Positions 22,236 to 30,668 of a stretch of DNA of 40,344 nt are shown here, one piece after another. How positions within the stretch are numbered: position 1 is the stretch's first letter; each line of letters begins with the position of its first letter. Origin of the DNA: JAWLCA01 sp050485905 (GTDB lineage Bacteria > Pseudomonadota > Alphaproteobacteria > Rhodobacterales > Rhodobacteraceae); NCBI GenBank assembly GCA_050485905.1, contig JBJHCH010000018.1:1-40344 (forward strand). The letters run 5' to 3'. Made by a program: the position numbers and the translations under genes. The notes beneath the pieces were generated by a model. That model did no database searches. It was given only the letters and a program-made list of their open reading frames with translations, and had not been told where the DNA came from.

Positions 22236-23555
22236 ATGATGTTCGGCTGGCTCAAAACCCTCGTCCCGCGCGGCCTTTACGGGCGGGCCGCTCTCATCCT
22301 TCTTGTGCCGATCGTCACGATCCAGTTGGTCGTGTCGATCATGTTCATCCAGCGCCATTACGAGGCGGTGACCCGGCAGATGACCGAAAGCATCGTGCTG
22401 GAGATCGGGTACCTGCTGCAGGAGGTGGCAGAAGCCCCGGATCTGACGCGCGCTCAGGTGGCGCTGGACCGGCTGACCGCACCGCTGGCCCTGTCGGTGG
22501 TGCTGCCCGCAACGACCGGCCTGACCGACGAACGGTTGTTCTACGATCTTTCCGGCCGCGCGATGATGACCAGCTTCCGCGAGAGGTTGCCTCAGACGCT
22601 GGCAATCGACCTGGTCATGGACAAGCGGCAGGTGCATATCCTGCTGGAGACGCGGCATGGGCCGATGCTGGTGGTGCTGGACCGGCGGCGCGTGTCGGCC
22701 TCGAACCCGCACCAGTTGCTTGTCCTGATGATCGTCACGTCGATCCTGATGACGCTGATCGCCTATCTGTTCCTGCGCAACCAGATGCGCCCGATTGCGC
22801 GGCTGGCGGCAGCGGCCGATGCCTTCGGCAAGGGACGCTCTGTGCCCTACACGCCGCGCGGGGCGGCCGAGGTTCGGGCGGCGGGTGCGGCCTTTCTGGA
22901 CATGCGGCGGCGGATCGAGCGGGCGATCGAACAGCGCACGCTGCTGCTGTCCGGCGTCAGCCATGATCTGCGCACGCCGCTGACGCGCCTGAAGCTGGGT
23001 CTGGAGATGCTCGAAGATGACGCGGAGACGGCGGCTCTGCGGCGCGACGTGGCAGATATGGAGCGCCTGCTCGATGCATTTCTTGGCTTCGTGCGGGCAG
23101 ATGCGCTGGACGATCCGGAGCCGACCGATCCTCATGCGCTGCTGGATCGGGTGGTGGGTGACGCTGCGCGTTCGGGGCAGGATGTGCGTATTGCCGGTAT
23201 CTCGGGACGAGGAGAGGCCATGCTGCGTCCGCAGGCGGTGCGCCGCGCGCTGGAGAATCTTCTGGGTAATGCAATGCGCTACGGAACCCGCGCCGAGGTT
23301 TCTCTGGCCATCGACCCCGCCGAGGTGCGGCTGGTGGTCGAGGATGATGGTCCCGGAATCCCCTCAGACCGGCGTGACGAGGCGCTTCGGCCCTTCACCC
23401 GGCTGGACGAGGCGCGCAATCAGGATCGCGGCTCTGGCGTCGGGCTCGGCCTTGCAATCGCGCAGGATGTCGCACGCGGCCACGGCGGCAACCTGACGCT
23501 GGGCGAGAGCAGCCGCCTCGGTGGGTTGCGCGCGGAACTGACGCTGGCGCGCTAG
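22236..23555 (+). CDS. EnvZ-like sensor histidine kinase
   Basis: 439 residues. Two membrane helices (about 19-37 and 160-180) enclose a periplasmic sensor of about 120 residues. HAMP follows (181-232), then the dimerisation helix with phosphorylation site His243 (GVSHDLRTPLTRLKL), then the ATPase with N-box ENLLGNAMRYG (340-350), G1 DDGPGIP (370-376) and G2 GSGVGLGLAIA (399-409). This is the OmpR/EnvZ-type arrangement. No response regulator lies beside it in the window, which is unusual, so its partner must be elsewhere. Its 3' end overlaps the convergent J-domain gene by 4 bp. Confidence 0.94.
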   Translation: MMFGWLKTLVPRGLYGRAALILLVPIVTIQLVVSIMFIQRHYEAVTRQMTESIVLEIGYLLQEVAEAPDLTRAQVALDRLTAPLALSVVLPATTGLTDERLFYDLSGRAMMTSFRERLPQTLAIDLVMDKRQVHILLETRHGPMLVVLDRRRVSASNPHQLLVLMIVTSILMTLIAYLFLRNQMRPIARLAAAADAFGKGRSVPYTPRGAAEVRAAGAAFLDMRRRIERAIEQRTLLLSGVSHDLRTPLTRLKLGLEMLEDDAETAALRRDVADMERLLDAFLGFVRADALDDPEPTDPHALLDRVVGDAARSGQDVRIAGISGRGEAMLRPQAVRRALENLLGNAMRYGTRAEVSLAIDPAEVRLVVEDDGPGIPSDRRDEALRPFTRLDEARNQDRGSGVGLGLAIAQDVARGHGGNLTLGESSRLGGLRAELTLAR

Positions 23556-24184
23556 TCGCGGAAGTTGCGACTGTCCTTGATCTGGTCCCAGGCCCAGACG
23601 ACCTCTTGCAGACGGTCCTCGTCTGCGCGGTTTCCGGCGTTCATGTCTGGATGAAGATCCTTCACCAGGCTCTTGTATTGCTTGCGTATCTCTGCCCGTG
23701 TCCAGTGATCTCGGGCGTCGAGGATCTCCAGCGCGCGGCGTTCGGTCGGCGGCAGGCGGCGCGACTGGGTGCTGCTGCGGCCGGGGTTCTGGGTGGCCTT
23801 GTCGCCCAGAATTTCCAGCGGGTCGTTCACACCCAGTCGCGCCCAGGCCAGCCCTTCCTCACCCTGATCGCTGAACGGCTTGGTCTGGCGCCCCCAGACG
23901 CGGTCGGAGTTGATGAATTGCTGGAACTCCTCCTCGGTCTGGCCGGTGAAGAAGTTCCATTTCAGGTTGTACTCGCGCACATGCTCCTTGCAGAACCACC
24001 AGTATTCATTCAGCCGCTCGGGCGATTTCGGCGCCCGGTACTGGCCTGCCTCGGTGCAGCCGGGCTGGTCGCACTGCCGGGTGGAGGACTCAAAGGCGCC
24101 CGACATGCCCCGGCGCCCCTTGTTGCGGCGCTTCTTGTCCGCCGACACGCGCATGTCGAACTCAAAAGGCGGTCGCTGTGACAT
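23552..24184 (-). CDS. J-domain protein with N-terminal Cys-rich region
   Basis: 210 residues. The C-terminal J domain (about 148-207) has the HPD triad at 178-180 (KSLVKDLHPDMNAG), so it should stimulate a DnaK-type ATPase. The N-terminal part carries Cys38, Cys43 and Cys65 with nearby His (CDQPGC, then WFCKEHVREYN), possibly a zinc site. This combination is common in alphaproteobacterial 'DnaJ domain-containing' proteins. A longer frame exists upstream, but ATG 24184 begins the conserved sequence. The gene is divergent from bolA across 73 bp. Confidence 0.9.
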   Translation of the reverse strand: MSQRPPFEFDMRVSADKKRRNKGRRGMSGAFESSTRQCDQPGCTEAGQYRAPKSPERLNEYWWFCKEHVREYNLKWNFFTGQTEEEFQQFINSDRVWGRQTKPFSDQGEEGLAWARLGVNDPLEILGDKATQNPGRSSTQSRRLPPTERRALEILDARDHWTRAEIRKQYKSLVKDLHPDMNAGNRADEDRLQEVVWAWDQIKDSRNFRD

Positions 24185-24257
24185 CCGATGGTCCTTTCCG
24201 ACTCGGGCCAGCAAGTCTAGAGTCTTTCGCGTCCGGTTGAAGGGGTTGACAGGCAAA

Positions 24258-24515
24258 ATGAGCGTATCGACGCAGATAAAACAGCGGCTGGAACAGGCAT
24301 TCACGCCCACGCGACTGGAGGTGATCAACGAAAGCGACCAACACCGCGGCCATGCGGGTGACGACGGGTCGGGCGAAAGCCATTTCCGGGTGGTGATCCG
24401 GGCGCCGGCACTGGGGGAAATGGGCCGGATCGCGCGTCACCGGGCGATCCACGGTGCGCTCGGCGCCGATCTGGTCGCGCGGATTCACGCGCTTTCGATC
24501 GACGCGGCCGCCTGA
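24258..24515 (+). CDS. BolA family protein
   Basis: 85 residues of the BolA fold. BolA proteins pair with monothiol glutaredoxins to handle Fe-S clusters and some affect transcription. The sequence shows the start IKQRLEQAFTPTRLEVINES, the loop with His residues and ESHFRVVI, and RIARHRAIHGALGADL, the family's class II-like ending. The ATG at 24258 fits the family length; the frame is open far upstream, but that part is antisense to the J-domain gene. It ends 12 bp from the convergent DUF4177 gene. Confidence 0.93.
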   Translation: MSVSTQIKQRLEQAFTPTRLEVINESDQHRGHAGDDGSGESHFRVVIRAPALGEMGRIARHRAIHGALGADLVARIHALSIDAAA

Positions 24516-24527
24516 CCGACCGGCAGG

Positions 24528-25031
24528 TCAGGTCTGCGGGTCGGTCGTTTCCTTGCCGTTCGCGCGGCCGTTGTTGCGGCGTGCGCCAAACAGCGGGATC
24601 GGCATGCGCGGGGCGGCGGTATCCACCTTGGCCGGCCCGATCTTTGGCCCGTCCCTGCGAATGGGCATCGGGGCCAGGGGGGCGACGCCTGCAGGCTGCG
24701 GCGGAGGCGGCGGGGCCGCGACAAGCGCGCCAGCCGTCGTGGTCTCGCCCTTGGCGGGCGTCACGGTCTCTGCGTTGCCAACTTCTACCTCTGCCAGGTC
24801 GAAGCGACGACGAAACACCAGCATATGCTGGAACTTTGTGGTCTTTCCGGTGAAGCCCACCCGCTCCTCGCAGGGAAGGGTGTCGGCACGCTGATACTCC
24901 CACCCGTCCAGCGCCATCTGGTTCATCAGCACCGTCAGCGCATGGGCAAAACGATCCGGCGTCGTCTTCGCGCCCTTGATCTTCTCGCCCCGCGCCGGTG
25001 CGGGCACCACCTTGTACTCAAACCGTTCCAT
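24528..25031 (-). CDS. DUF4177 domain protein
   Basis: 167 residues. The N-terminal 80 residues match DUF4177: MERFEYKVVPAP, then LMNQMALDGWEYQRADTLPCEE and HMLVFRRRF. The rest is a low-complexity Pro/Ala linker and a basic tail. No function is established for the domain. It lies 98 bp after gatB on the same strand, separated from it by a large inverted repeat that probably terminates gatB transcription, so it may have its own promoter. Confidence 0.85.
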   Translation of the reverse strand: MERFEYKVVPAPARGEKIKGAKTTPDRFAHALTVLMNQMALDGWEYQRADTLPCEERVGFTGKTTKFQHMLVFRRRFDLAEVEVGNAETVTPAKGETTTAGALVAAPPPPPQPAGVAPLAPMPIRRDGPKIGPAKVDTAAPRMPIPLFGARRNNGRANGKETTDPQT

Positions 25032-25063
25032 GCCTTCCCCCCGGAATATGCCCTTTGAAAATA

Positions 25064-25117
25064 GGCGAAAATGCCTGCGCCTCCAAGGGCCGTTTCACGA
25101 CCGGCGGCATTTTCGCC
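25064..25117 (-). terminator. 12-bp perfect inverted repeat after gatB, probable terminator
   Basis: GGCGAAAATGCC (25064-25075) and GGCATTTTCGCC (25106-25117) are perfect arms 30 bp apart. Read on the minus strand, the second arm is followed by TATTTTC, giving a weak U-run 13 bp beyond the gatB stop. The long loop is unusual for an intrinsic terminator. Confidence 0.6.
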
Positions 25118-25129
25118 CAAAGGCAGGGG

Positions 25130-26641
25130 TCAAAGGCCCAGTTTCTGCGTCACCAGCGCGTTGACGGCCGCCGGGTTTGCCTTGCCGCCGGTGGATTTCA
25201 TCACCTGCCCGACGAACCAACCTGCCAGCTTCGGGTTGGCCTTGGCCTTTTCCACCTGCGCCGGGTTCGCCGCGATCACCGCGTCCACCGCCGCCTCGAT
25301 CTCGCCGGTGTCCGTGACCTGCCGCATCCCGCGCGCCTCGACGATTGCCGCCGGGTCGCCGCCCTCGGTCCACAGGATCTCGAACAGATCCTTGGCGATC
25401 TTGCCCGAAATATCGCCCTTGGCGATCAGGTCCAGCATGCCGCCCAGTTGCGCGGCACTTACCGGGCTGTCGGCAATGCCCAGCCCCTGCTTGTTCAGCC
25501 GCCCGAACAACTCGTTGATGACCCAGTTCGCCGCCTGCTTGCCGTCACGCCCCTCGGCCACCGCCTCGAAGAACGCGGCCGACTCCAGATCAGCCGTCAG
25601 CACGCTGGCGTCATAGTCGGTCAGCCCGTAGTCGCCCATGAACCGCGCCTTCTTGGCGTCTGGCAGCTCCGGCAGGCTGGCGCGGATACCCTCGATCCAG
25701 TCTTCCTCCAGTTCCAGAGGCAACAGGTCGGGGCAGGGGAAGTAGCGATAGTCATGTGCTTCTTCCTTGGACCGCATCGACCGCGTCTCGCCCTTGTCGG
25801 GGTCGTAAAGGCGGGTCTCCTGATCGACCTTGCCGCCGTCTTCCAGAATGGCGATCTGGCGCCGCGCCTCGTACTCGATGGCGGCTTGGATGAAACGCAT
25901 GGAGTTCATGTTCTTGATCTCGCATCGTGTGCCGAGGTGCGAAAAGTCCTGCGTTTCCTGATACTTCTCGTACTGCCCCGGCCGGCAGACGCTGACGTTC
26001 ACGTCGGCGCGCAGGTTGCCGTTCTGCATGTTGCCGTCGCAGGTGCCCAGGTAACGCAGGATCTGGCGCAGCTTCACCACATAGGCCGCCGCCTCCTCCG
26101 GTCCCCGGATATCCGGTCTGCTGACAATCTCCATCAGCGCGACGCCGGTGCGGTTCAGGTCCACGAAACTCAAGCTTGGGTCCATGTCGTGGATCGACTT
26201 GCCGGCGTCCTGCTCGATATGGATGCGCTCGATCCGCACCAGCCGCGCCACACCCGGCCCCATCTCTACCAGCACTTCGCCCTCGCCTACGATGGGGTGG
26301 TAAAGCTGGCTGATCTGATAGCCCTGCGGCAGGTCGGGGTAGAAATAGTTCTTGCGGTCAAACGCGCTGACCCGGTTGATCGCGGCTTTCAGCCCCAGCC
26401 CGGTGCGCACCGCCTGCTCGACGCAGAACTCGTTGATGACCGGCAGCATCCCCGGCATCGCCGCATCGACGAAGCTGACATTGGAATTGGGTTCGGCCCC
26501 GAACTCGGTGGAGGCACCAGAGAACAGCTTCGCCTTCGATGCGACCTGGGCGTGCACCTCCATGCCGATGACAAGTTCCCAATCCTCGCGCGCGCCGTGG
26601 ATCACCTTGGGCGTGGGCGGGGTGAAGGTCAGGTCGAGCAT
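25130..26641 (-). CDS. gatB: aspartyl/glutamyl-tRNA amidotransferase subunit B
   Basis: 503 residues, full length for GatB, the subunit of the GatCAB complex that binds mischarged Glu-tRNA-Gln or Asp-tRNA-Asn and amidates it with ammonia from GatA. The sequence shows the cradle-domain start VIGMEVHAQV, KLFSGAS, the GatB signature KNYFYPDLPQGYQISQ, EIKNMNS, and the C-terminal YqeY-like tail WFVGQVMKSTGGKANPAAVN. I chose ATG 26641 because GGAG sits 7 bp before it; an ATG four codons upstream is possible. Subunits A and C are not in the window. Confidence 0.97.
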   Translation of the reverse strand: MLDLTFTPPTPKVIHGAREDWELVIGMEVHAQVASKAKLFSGASTEFGAEPNSNVSFVDAAMPGMLPVINEFCVEQAVRTGLGLKAAINRVSAFDRKNYFYPDLPQGYQISQLYHPIVGEGEVLVEMGPGVARLVRIERIHIEQDAGKSIHDMDPSLSFVDLNRTGVALMEIVSRPDIRGPEEAAAYVVKLRQILRYLGTCDGNMQNGNLRADVNVSVCRPGQYEKYQETQDFSHLGTRCEIKNMNSMRFIQAAIEYEARRQIAILEDGGKVDQETRLYDPDKGETRSMRSKEEAHDYRYFPCPDLLPLELEEDWIEGIRASLPELPDAKKARFMGDYGLTDYDASVLTADLESAAFFEAVAEGRDGKQAANWVINELFGRLNKQGLGIADSPVSAAQLGGMLDLIAKGDISGKIAKDLFEILWTEGGDPAAIVEARGMRQVTDTGEIEAAVDAVIAANPAQVEKAKANPKLAGWFVGQVMKSTGGKANPAAVNALVTQKLGL

Positions 26642-26761
26642 CGGGCACTCCATCCGGGTCTGGCGGCCGTTCTAGGACAGGGGATAAGGCGGGGCAAGCC
26701 TGCCCGATGGGCGAGGTTCCGCCGAACGGGCCGAGTCCGACGCGCGAACTTCCGCCAAGCG

Positions 26762-26776
26762 TTAACGAAAGGTTAA
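26762..26776 (+). promoter_or_regulatory. CtrA-type site TTAA-N7-TTAA
   Basis: TTAACGAAAGGTTAA matches the full alphaproteobacterial CtrA consensus (two TTAA half-sites 7 bp apart). It lies 84 bp before the start of the transglycosylase-like lipoprotein gene. CtrA control of wall-remodelling genes is known in the group; regulation here is inferred. Confidence 0.6.
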
Positions 26777-26859
26777 CAGCCGCACTTGCCCGGCCGCGCC
26801 GCTCGGCGCAGGGACATCAGGCCGCCACGTATCGAGCGGTGCCACCGAAGTCCTGTCGC

Positions 26860-27462
26860 ATGTTCACGCTGTCCCGCCTGCGCCCGCTCGCCCTTGTATT
26901 GTCTCTCGCCGCCCTTCCGGCCTGCATGTTCGGAGTGCCGGAGCCAGAGGCGGAACTGCCGGTCACCCGCTGGGACCACCGGCCAGAGGCAGAGGACTGG
27001 ACCCGCACGGCGTTAACGGCCATCGAGACGCACGGGACGGCGCTGCCCGCGACCCTGCCGGCGGATGTGGAGCGTTTCTGCCCCGGCTACGCCACCGCAT
27101 CCGAGGAAGATCGGGCTGCCTTCTGGGTCGGCCTCTTCTCGGCGCTCGCGGAGTACGAAAGCACCTGGAACCCCCGCGCTGCTGGCGCTGGCGGGCTTTA
27201 CCGGGGCCTTCTCCAGATCTCGCCGCGCACCGCCAACTGGTTCGGCTGCCGCGCCGGGGCCGAAGAGCTGTATGATGGCAGCGCGAACCTGTCCTGCGCC
27301 GTCCGGATCGCCGCACGTCAGGTCGAACGCACAGGTGTCGTGGTGGGCGAGAATGGCCGCTGGGGCGGTCTGGCCGCCGACTGGGGGCCGATGCGCGACT
27401 CGCGCAAGGTCGATGCCATGGCTGCCTGGACCAGCCGGCAAAGCTACTGCCAGGCGACCTGA
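26860..27462 (+). CDS. lytic transglycosylase-like (SLT) lipoprotein
   Basis: 200 residues. A signal peptide ends in the lipobox LPAC (Cys at about 22), so the mature protein is a lipoprotein. A lysozyme-like SLT domain follows: catalytic Glu within ALAEYESTWNP (about 97-107), then GLYRGLLQISPRTANWFGC, in which GLLQI matches the family's GLMQI. Such enzymes cleave the glycan strand of peptidoglycan in the periplasm. The upstream frame starting at 26707 is long, but ATG 26860 begins the signal sequence. Its 3' end faces the repeat element and the convergent pepN. Confidence 0.85.
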   Translation: MFTLSRLRPLALVLSLAALPACMFGVPEPEAELPVTRWDHRPEAEDWTRTALTAIETHGTALPATLPADVERFCPGYATASEEDRAAFWVGLFSALAEYESTWNPRAAGAGGLYRGLLQISPRTANWFGCRAGAEELYDGSANLSCAVRIAARQVERTGVVVGENGRWGGLAADWGPMRDSRKVDAMAAWTSRQSYCQAT

Positions 27463-27521
27463 TCGGCGAACCCGCAGCAACCTGGCGACTTCTGTCCGTG
27501 TTTGCGGCGAGGCGCAGGCTT

Positions 27522-27589
27522 CTGTGCGTTTATTAGGTATGCACGTTGTATGCACGGCAGATGCACGTGAATCATACGTAGGTGCACAC
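27522..27589 (-). repeat. 68-bp intergenic repeat, copy B (five 11-bp units)
   Basis: Read on the minus strand the units are GTGTGCACCTA, CGTATGATTCA, CGTGCATCTGC, CGTGCATACAA and CGTGCATACCT, then AATAAACGCACAG: 58 of 68 bases as in copy A at 5689-5756. It begins 7 bp after the pepN stop and points in the same direction as pepN, just as copy A follows the exporter gene. The convergent lipoprotein gene ends 59 bp beyond it. Confidence 0.85.
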
Positions 27590-27596
27590 CCGGTTT

Positions 27597-30155
27597 TCAG
27601 CCCAGCATCCGCCCCATCATCTCGGCCAGATCCCGGCTCAGATCCGGCGCCGCGAGCATCCGCGTAAGCTCGGCCCGGATCAGCGACTGACGGTCAGCAT
27701 CGTAGCGGCCCCATGTCTCGAACGCCGTGGACATCCGCGCCGCAGTCTGCGGATTGACCGGGTCCAGCCGCAAAAGCCAATCGGAAACAAGGCGGTAGCC
27801 CGCGCCTGTGGGGTCATGGAACCCGGCAGCATTGCCCGACAGCGCGCCGATGACCGCCCGGAAGCGATTGGGGTTCTTCCAGTCGAAATCGTCCCGCTCG
27901 GTCAGCGCCTTCGCCGTGGCGACCGCCGCCTCGGGCGCGGCATGGGCGACCTGCAGCGCGAACCACTTGTCGATCACCAGCCGATCATCCCGCCACTGAC
28001 GATGGAACGCCGCCAGTTCCTCCTGCCCAACCCCATGATTCAAAAGGCAACTCAGCGCGCCAAGCTGCTCGGTCATGTTGTCGGCGGCAGCAAATTGCCG
28101 GGCCGCACGGGCACCGCCGTCCAGATAGGACAGAAGGCTCAGCGCGGTCAGCCGCAGCGCCCGGCACCCTGCTGCGCGGGCATCGGGCGAATACGGGCCG
28201 GGCACCAACATCGCATCATAAAGCTTTGGCAGATCACGGGAAAGATGCTCTGCCAGCCTGTTTGCCAGCCGTCGCCGCGCGGCATGGATACGCAGCGGAT
28301 CCGGGGTGATGCCACTGTCATGCAGGCTCTGCGCCATGTCGTCTTCGCTGGGCAGCCGCAGCGCCAGCGCCCGGAACGCGGGATCGAGCGTCTCGTCCCG
28401 CGCAACTTTTTCCAACGCTCCCAGATAATTCGGCCCCGGTGCCGCATTCTCGGTCACCATCCGCGTGAGCACATCCTTGGCCAGTTGCCGCCCGGCTTCC
28501 CACTTGTTGAACGGATCGGTGTCATGGGCGAGCAGAAAGGCCCGATCCTCTGCCGTCATCTCGCGCTCCAGTATCACCGGGGCCGAGAAGCCACGCAGGA
28601 TGGAGGCCGAGGGCCGTTCGGTCAGGCCTTTGAACGAAAACGATTGTTCCGTTCGGTCGAGTTCCAGAACCTTGGTCGGCAGTACCTCCTCGCCGGCGGG
28701 TGAAAGAAGCCCAACGGCAACCGGGATGACCAGCGGCTGTTTCGACGGCTGCCCCGGCGTGGCGGGCGTCGTCTGGCGCAGCGTCAGGGTAAAGGTCTCG
28801 CCGTCCCAGTCCTCGGTCACGCTCAGCCGCGGTGTCCCGGCCTGCGAATACCAGCGCGCAAACTGGCTCAGGTCGCGGCCCGTCACTTCCTCGAAGACGG
28901 CAATCCAGTCCTCGATGGTGCAGGCCTGCCCGTCGTGTCGGTCGAAATAGAGTGTCAGTGCCGCGTAGTAGGCGTCATCACCCACCAGCGTCTTGAGCAT
29001 CCCTATCAGCTCGGCGCCCTTCTCGTAGACTGTGGCCGTGTAGAAGTTGTTGATCTCCTGATAGCTTTCCGGCCGCACATTATGGGCCAGCGGGCCGGTA
29101 TCCTCGCGGAACTGGCGCGCGCGCAGGGTCAGCACATCCTCGATCCGCTTCACCGCGCGGGACCGTTCGTCGCCCGCGAACTGCTGGTCGCGATAGACCG
29201 TCAGCCCCTCTTTCAGGCAGAGCTGGAACCAGTCGCGGCAGGTGATCCGGTTGCCGGTCCAGTTGTGGAAATACTCATGCGCGATGATCCGTTCGATATG
29301 CTCGTAATCCGTATCCGTCGCGGTTTCCGGGCTGGCGAGAACGTATTTGGAGTTGAAGATGTTCAGCCCCTTGTTCTCCATCGCGCCCATGTTGAAATCG
29401 TCCACCGCCACCACGTTGAACACGTCGAGGTCGTATTCGCGCCCGTAGACCCGTTCATCCCAGCGCATCGACCGGATCAGCGCGTCCATCGCATAGGCGC
29501 ATCGCCCCTCGTCGCCCGGCCGAACCCAGATGTTCAGATCGACCGCGCGTCCAGAGGCGGTGACAAAACGGTCGGAATGCGCCACGAGATCGCCTGCGAC
29601 GAGTGCGAACAGATAGGCGGGCTTTGGCCAGGGGTCGTGCCATTCGGCCCAGCCGGGGCCGCTGGACACCGGATTGCCGTTCGACAGCAGCACCGGCAGA
29701 TCGCCCTCGATCCGCACGCGGAAGGTGGCCATGACATCGGGCCGGTCGGGGTAGAAGGTGATCTTGCGAAAGCCCTCGGCCTCGCATTGGGTGCAATACA
29801 TGCCGCGTGACATGTAGAGCCCTTCCAGCGCGGTGTTCGCGGCGGGGTCGATCTCTACCTCGGCGGCCCAGGTGAAGGCGTCGTCGGGCAGGTTGTCGGC
29901 GGTCAGGCGCAGGCCGTCCTGGCCGGGGTTCACGGTGACGGGCTGGCCGTCGATCTCGGCGCGGATCAGTGTCAGCCCCTCTCCATCCAGCCACAGGTCG
30001 TCGCGCGGGACTGCGGGGTTGGGGCGGAAGCGGATGCGGGAGGTGACGCGCGTCGCCGAGGGGTGCAGCCGGAACGTCAGGTCGACCTCGTCCACCAGCC
30101 AGGCCGATGGGCGATAGTCGGACAGGTAGACGGTCTTTGGCTGGGCGTCGCGCAA
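27597..30155 (-). CDS. pepN: aminopeptidase N (M1 metallopeptidase)
   Basis: 852 residues, typical for bacterial PepN, a zinc aminopeptidase that removes N-terminal residues from peptides in the cytoplasm. The sequence shows the substrate-binding GAMEN (257-261), zinc site HEYFH (293-297) with Glu316 (KEGLTVYRDQQF), and Tyr/Gly segments typical of the C-terminal alpha-helical domain. The start is TTG 30155, with AAGGAG eight bases before it and homology (RDAQPKTVYLSDY) beginning directly. A longer frame upstream is Pro-rich and not conserved. The stop is followed at once by repeat copy B. Confidence 0.96.
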   Translation of the reverse strand: MRDAQPKTVYLSDYRPSAWLVDEVDLTFRLHPSATRVTSRIRFRPNPAVPRDDLWLDGEGLTLIRAEIDGQPVTVNPGQDGLRLTADNLPDDAFTWAAEVEIDPAANTALEGLYMSRGMYCTQCEAEGFRKITFYPDRPDVMATFRVRIEGDLPVLLSNGNPVSSGPGWAEWHDPWPKPAYLFALVAGDLVAHSDRFVTASGRAVDLNIWVRPGDEGRCAYAMDALIRSMRWDERVYGREYDLDVFNVVAVDDFNMGAMENKGLNIFNSKYVLASPETATDTDYEHIERIIAHEYFHNWTGNRITCRDWFQLCLKEGLTVYRDQQFAGDERSRAVKRIEDVLTLRARQFREDTGPLAHNVRPESYQEINNFYTATVYEKGAELIGMLKTLVGDDAYYAALTLYFDRHDGQACTIEDWIAVFEEVTGRDLSQFARWYSQAGTPRLSVTEDWDGETFTLTLRQTTPATPGQPSKQPLVIPVAVGLLSPAGEEVLPTKVLELDRTEQSFSFKGLTERPSASILRGFSAPVILEREMTAEDRAFLLAHDTDPFNKWEAGRQLAKDVLTRMVTENAAPGPNYLGALEKVARDETLDPAFRALALRLPSEDDMAQSLHDSGITPDPLRIHAARRRLANRLAEHLSRDLPKLYDAMLVPGPYSPDARAAGCRALRLTALSLLSYLDGGARAARQFAAADNMTEQLGALSCLLNHGVGQEELAAFHRQWRDDRLVIDKWFALQVAHAAPEAAVATAKALTERDDFDWKNPNRFRAVIGALSGNAAGFHDPTGAGYRLVSDWLLRLDPVNPQTAARMSTAFETWGRYDADRQSLIRAELTRMLAAPDLSRDLAEMMGRMLG

Positions 30156-30316
30156 GGCTTTCTCCTTCTTCGGTGGGGCTGGATGGCTTCGTTCCTGCCG
30201 CGAGTCTAGGGGAGCAGGCGGCGGTTGCAAGCCGGGTTCCGGCGGCGGCGGGGGATGATGAAACAAATGCCGGAGTTTCGCGTTGTGTCAGTGAAGCAGC
30301 AAGAAAAGGAGCTTTC

Positions 30317-30547
30317 GTGTCCTCTCCCGAACCGGATCTGGAAAAGCAGAAACGACGCCATGGCGGCCCGCTGATCGGGATAACCGGCGTGCTTATTTTC
30401 GTGGCCATCCTGTTCATCGGCTGGTCGTTCTGGAGCGCGCAGGAGGCTACACCGCCAGAGGGGGCCGATGTTCAGATCGATGGCCGGACCGGTGAGCCGA
30501 CCGATGCCGAGACGCCGGGTGCGCCGGTTGAGGTGCCTGCGGACTGA
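30317..30547 (+). CDS. small single-pass membrane protein
   Basis: 76 residues from GTG 30317, preceded by AAAGGAG. A basic segment (EKQKRRHGG) is followed by one strong hydrophobic helix (PLIGITGVLIFVAILFIGWSFW, about 18-39), then an acidic, Pro/Gly-rich tail. This suggests N-in topology with a periplasmic tail. No family recognised. The gene is divergent from pepN (162 bp between the starts) and ends upstream of a palindromic intergenic region. Confidence 0.75.
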   Translation: MSSPEPDLEKQKRRHGGPLIGITGVLIFVAILFIGWSFWSAQEATPPEGADVQIDGRTGEPTDAETPGAPVEVPAD

Positions 30548-30575
30548 TATTCGTGCGGGGCGGTGACGGGGGTTT

Positions 30576-30591
30576 TGTCCACGCGTGGACA
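30576..30591. promoter_or_regulatory. 16-bp perfect palindrome between convergent genes
   Basis: TGTCCACGCGTGGACA is fully self-complementary, and flanking GGG/CCC extend an imperfect match to about 28 bp. There is no loop, so it resembles a dimer binding site more than a terminator hairpin. It sits in the 121-bp gap between two convergent 3' ends, where operators are not expected. Confidence 0.55.
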
Positions 30592-30668
30592 GAATCCCAA
30601 GTGACTGATTTCGCGGGATTGCGTGTTTTCTGTTAACCGTGGCGTAACTCTTTGTTCCCGGTTTCCAC

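Noticed and set aside
24998..26776. 592-codon forward frame opposite gatB
   Set aside because: Antisense to a certain gatB gene.
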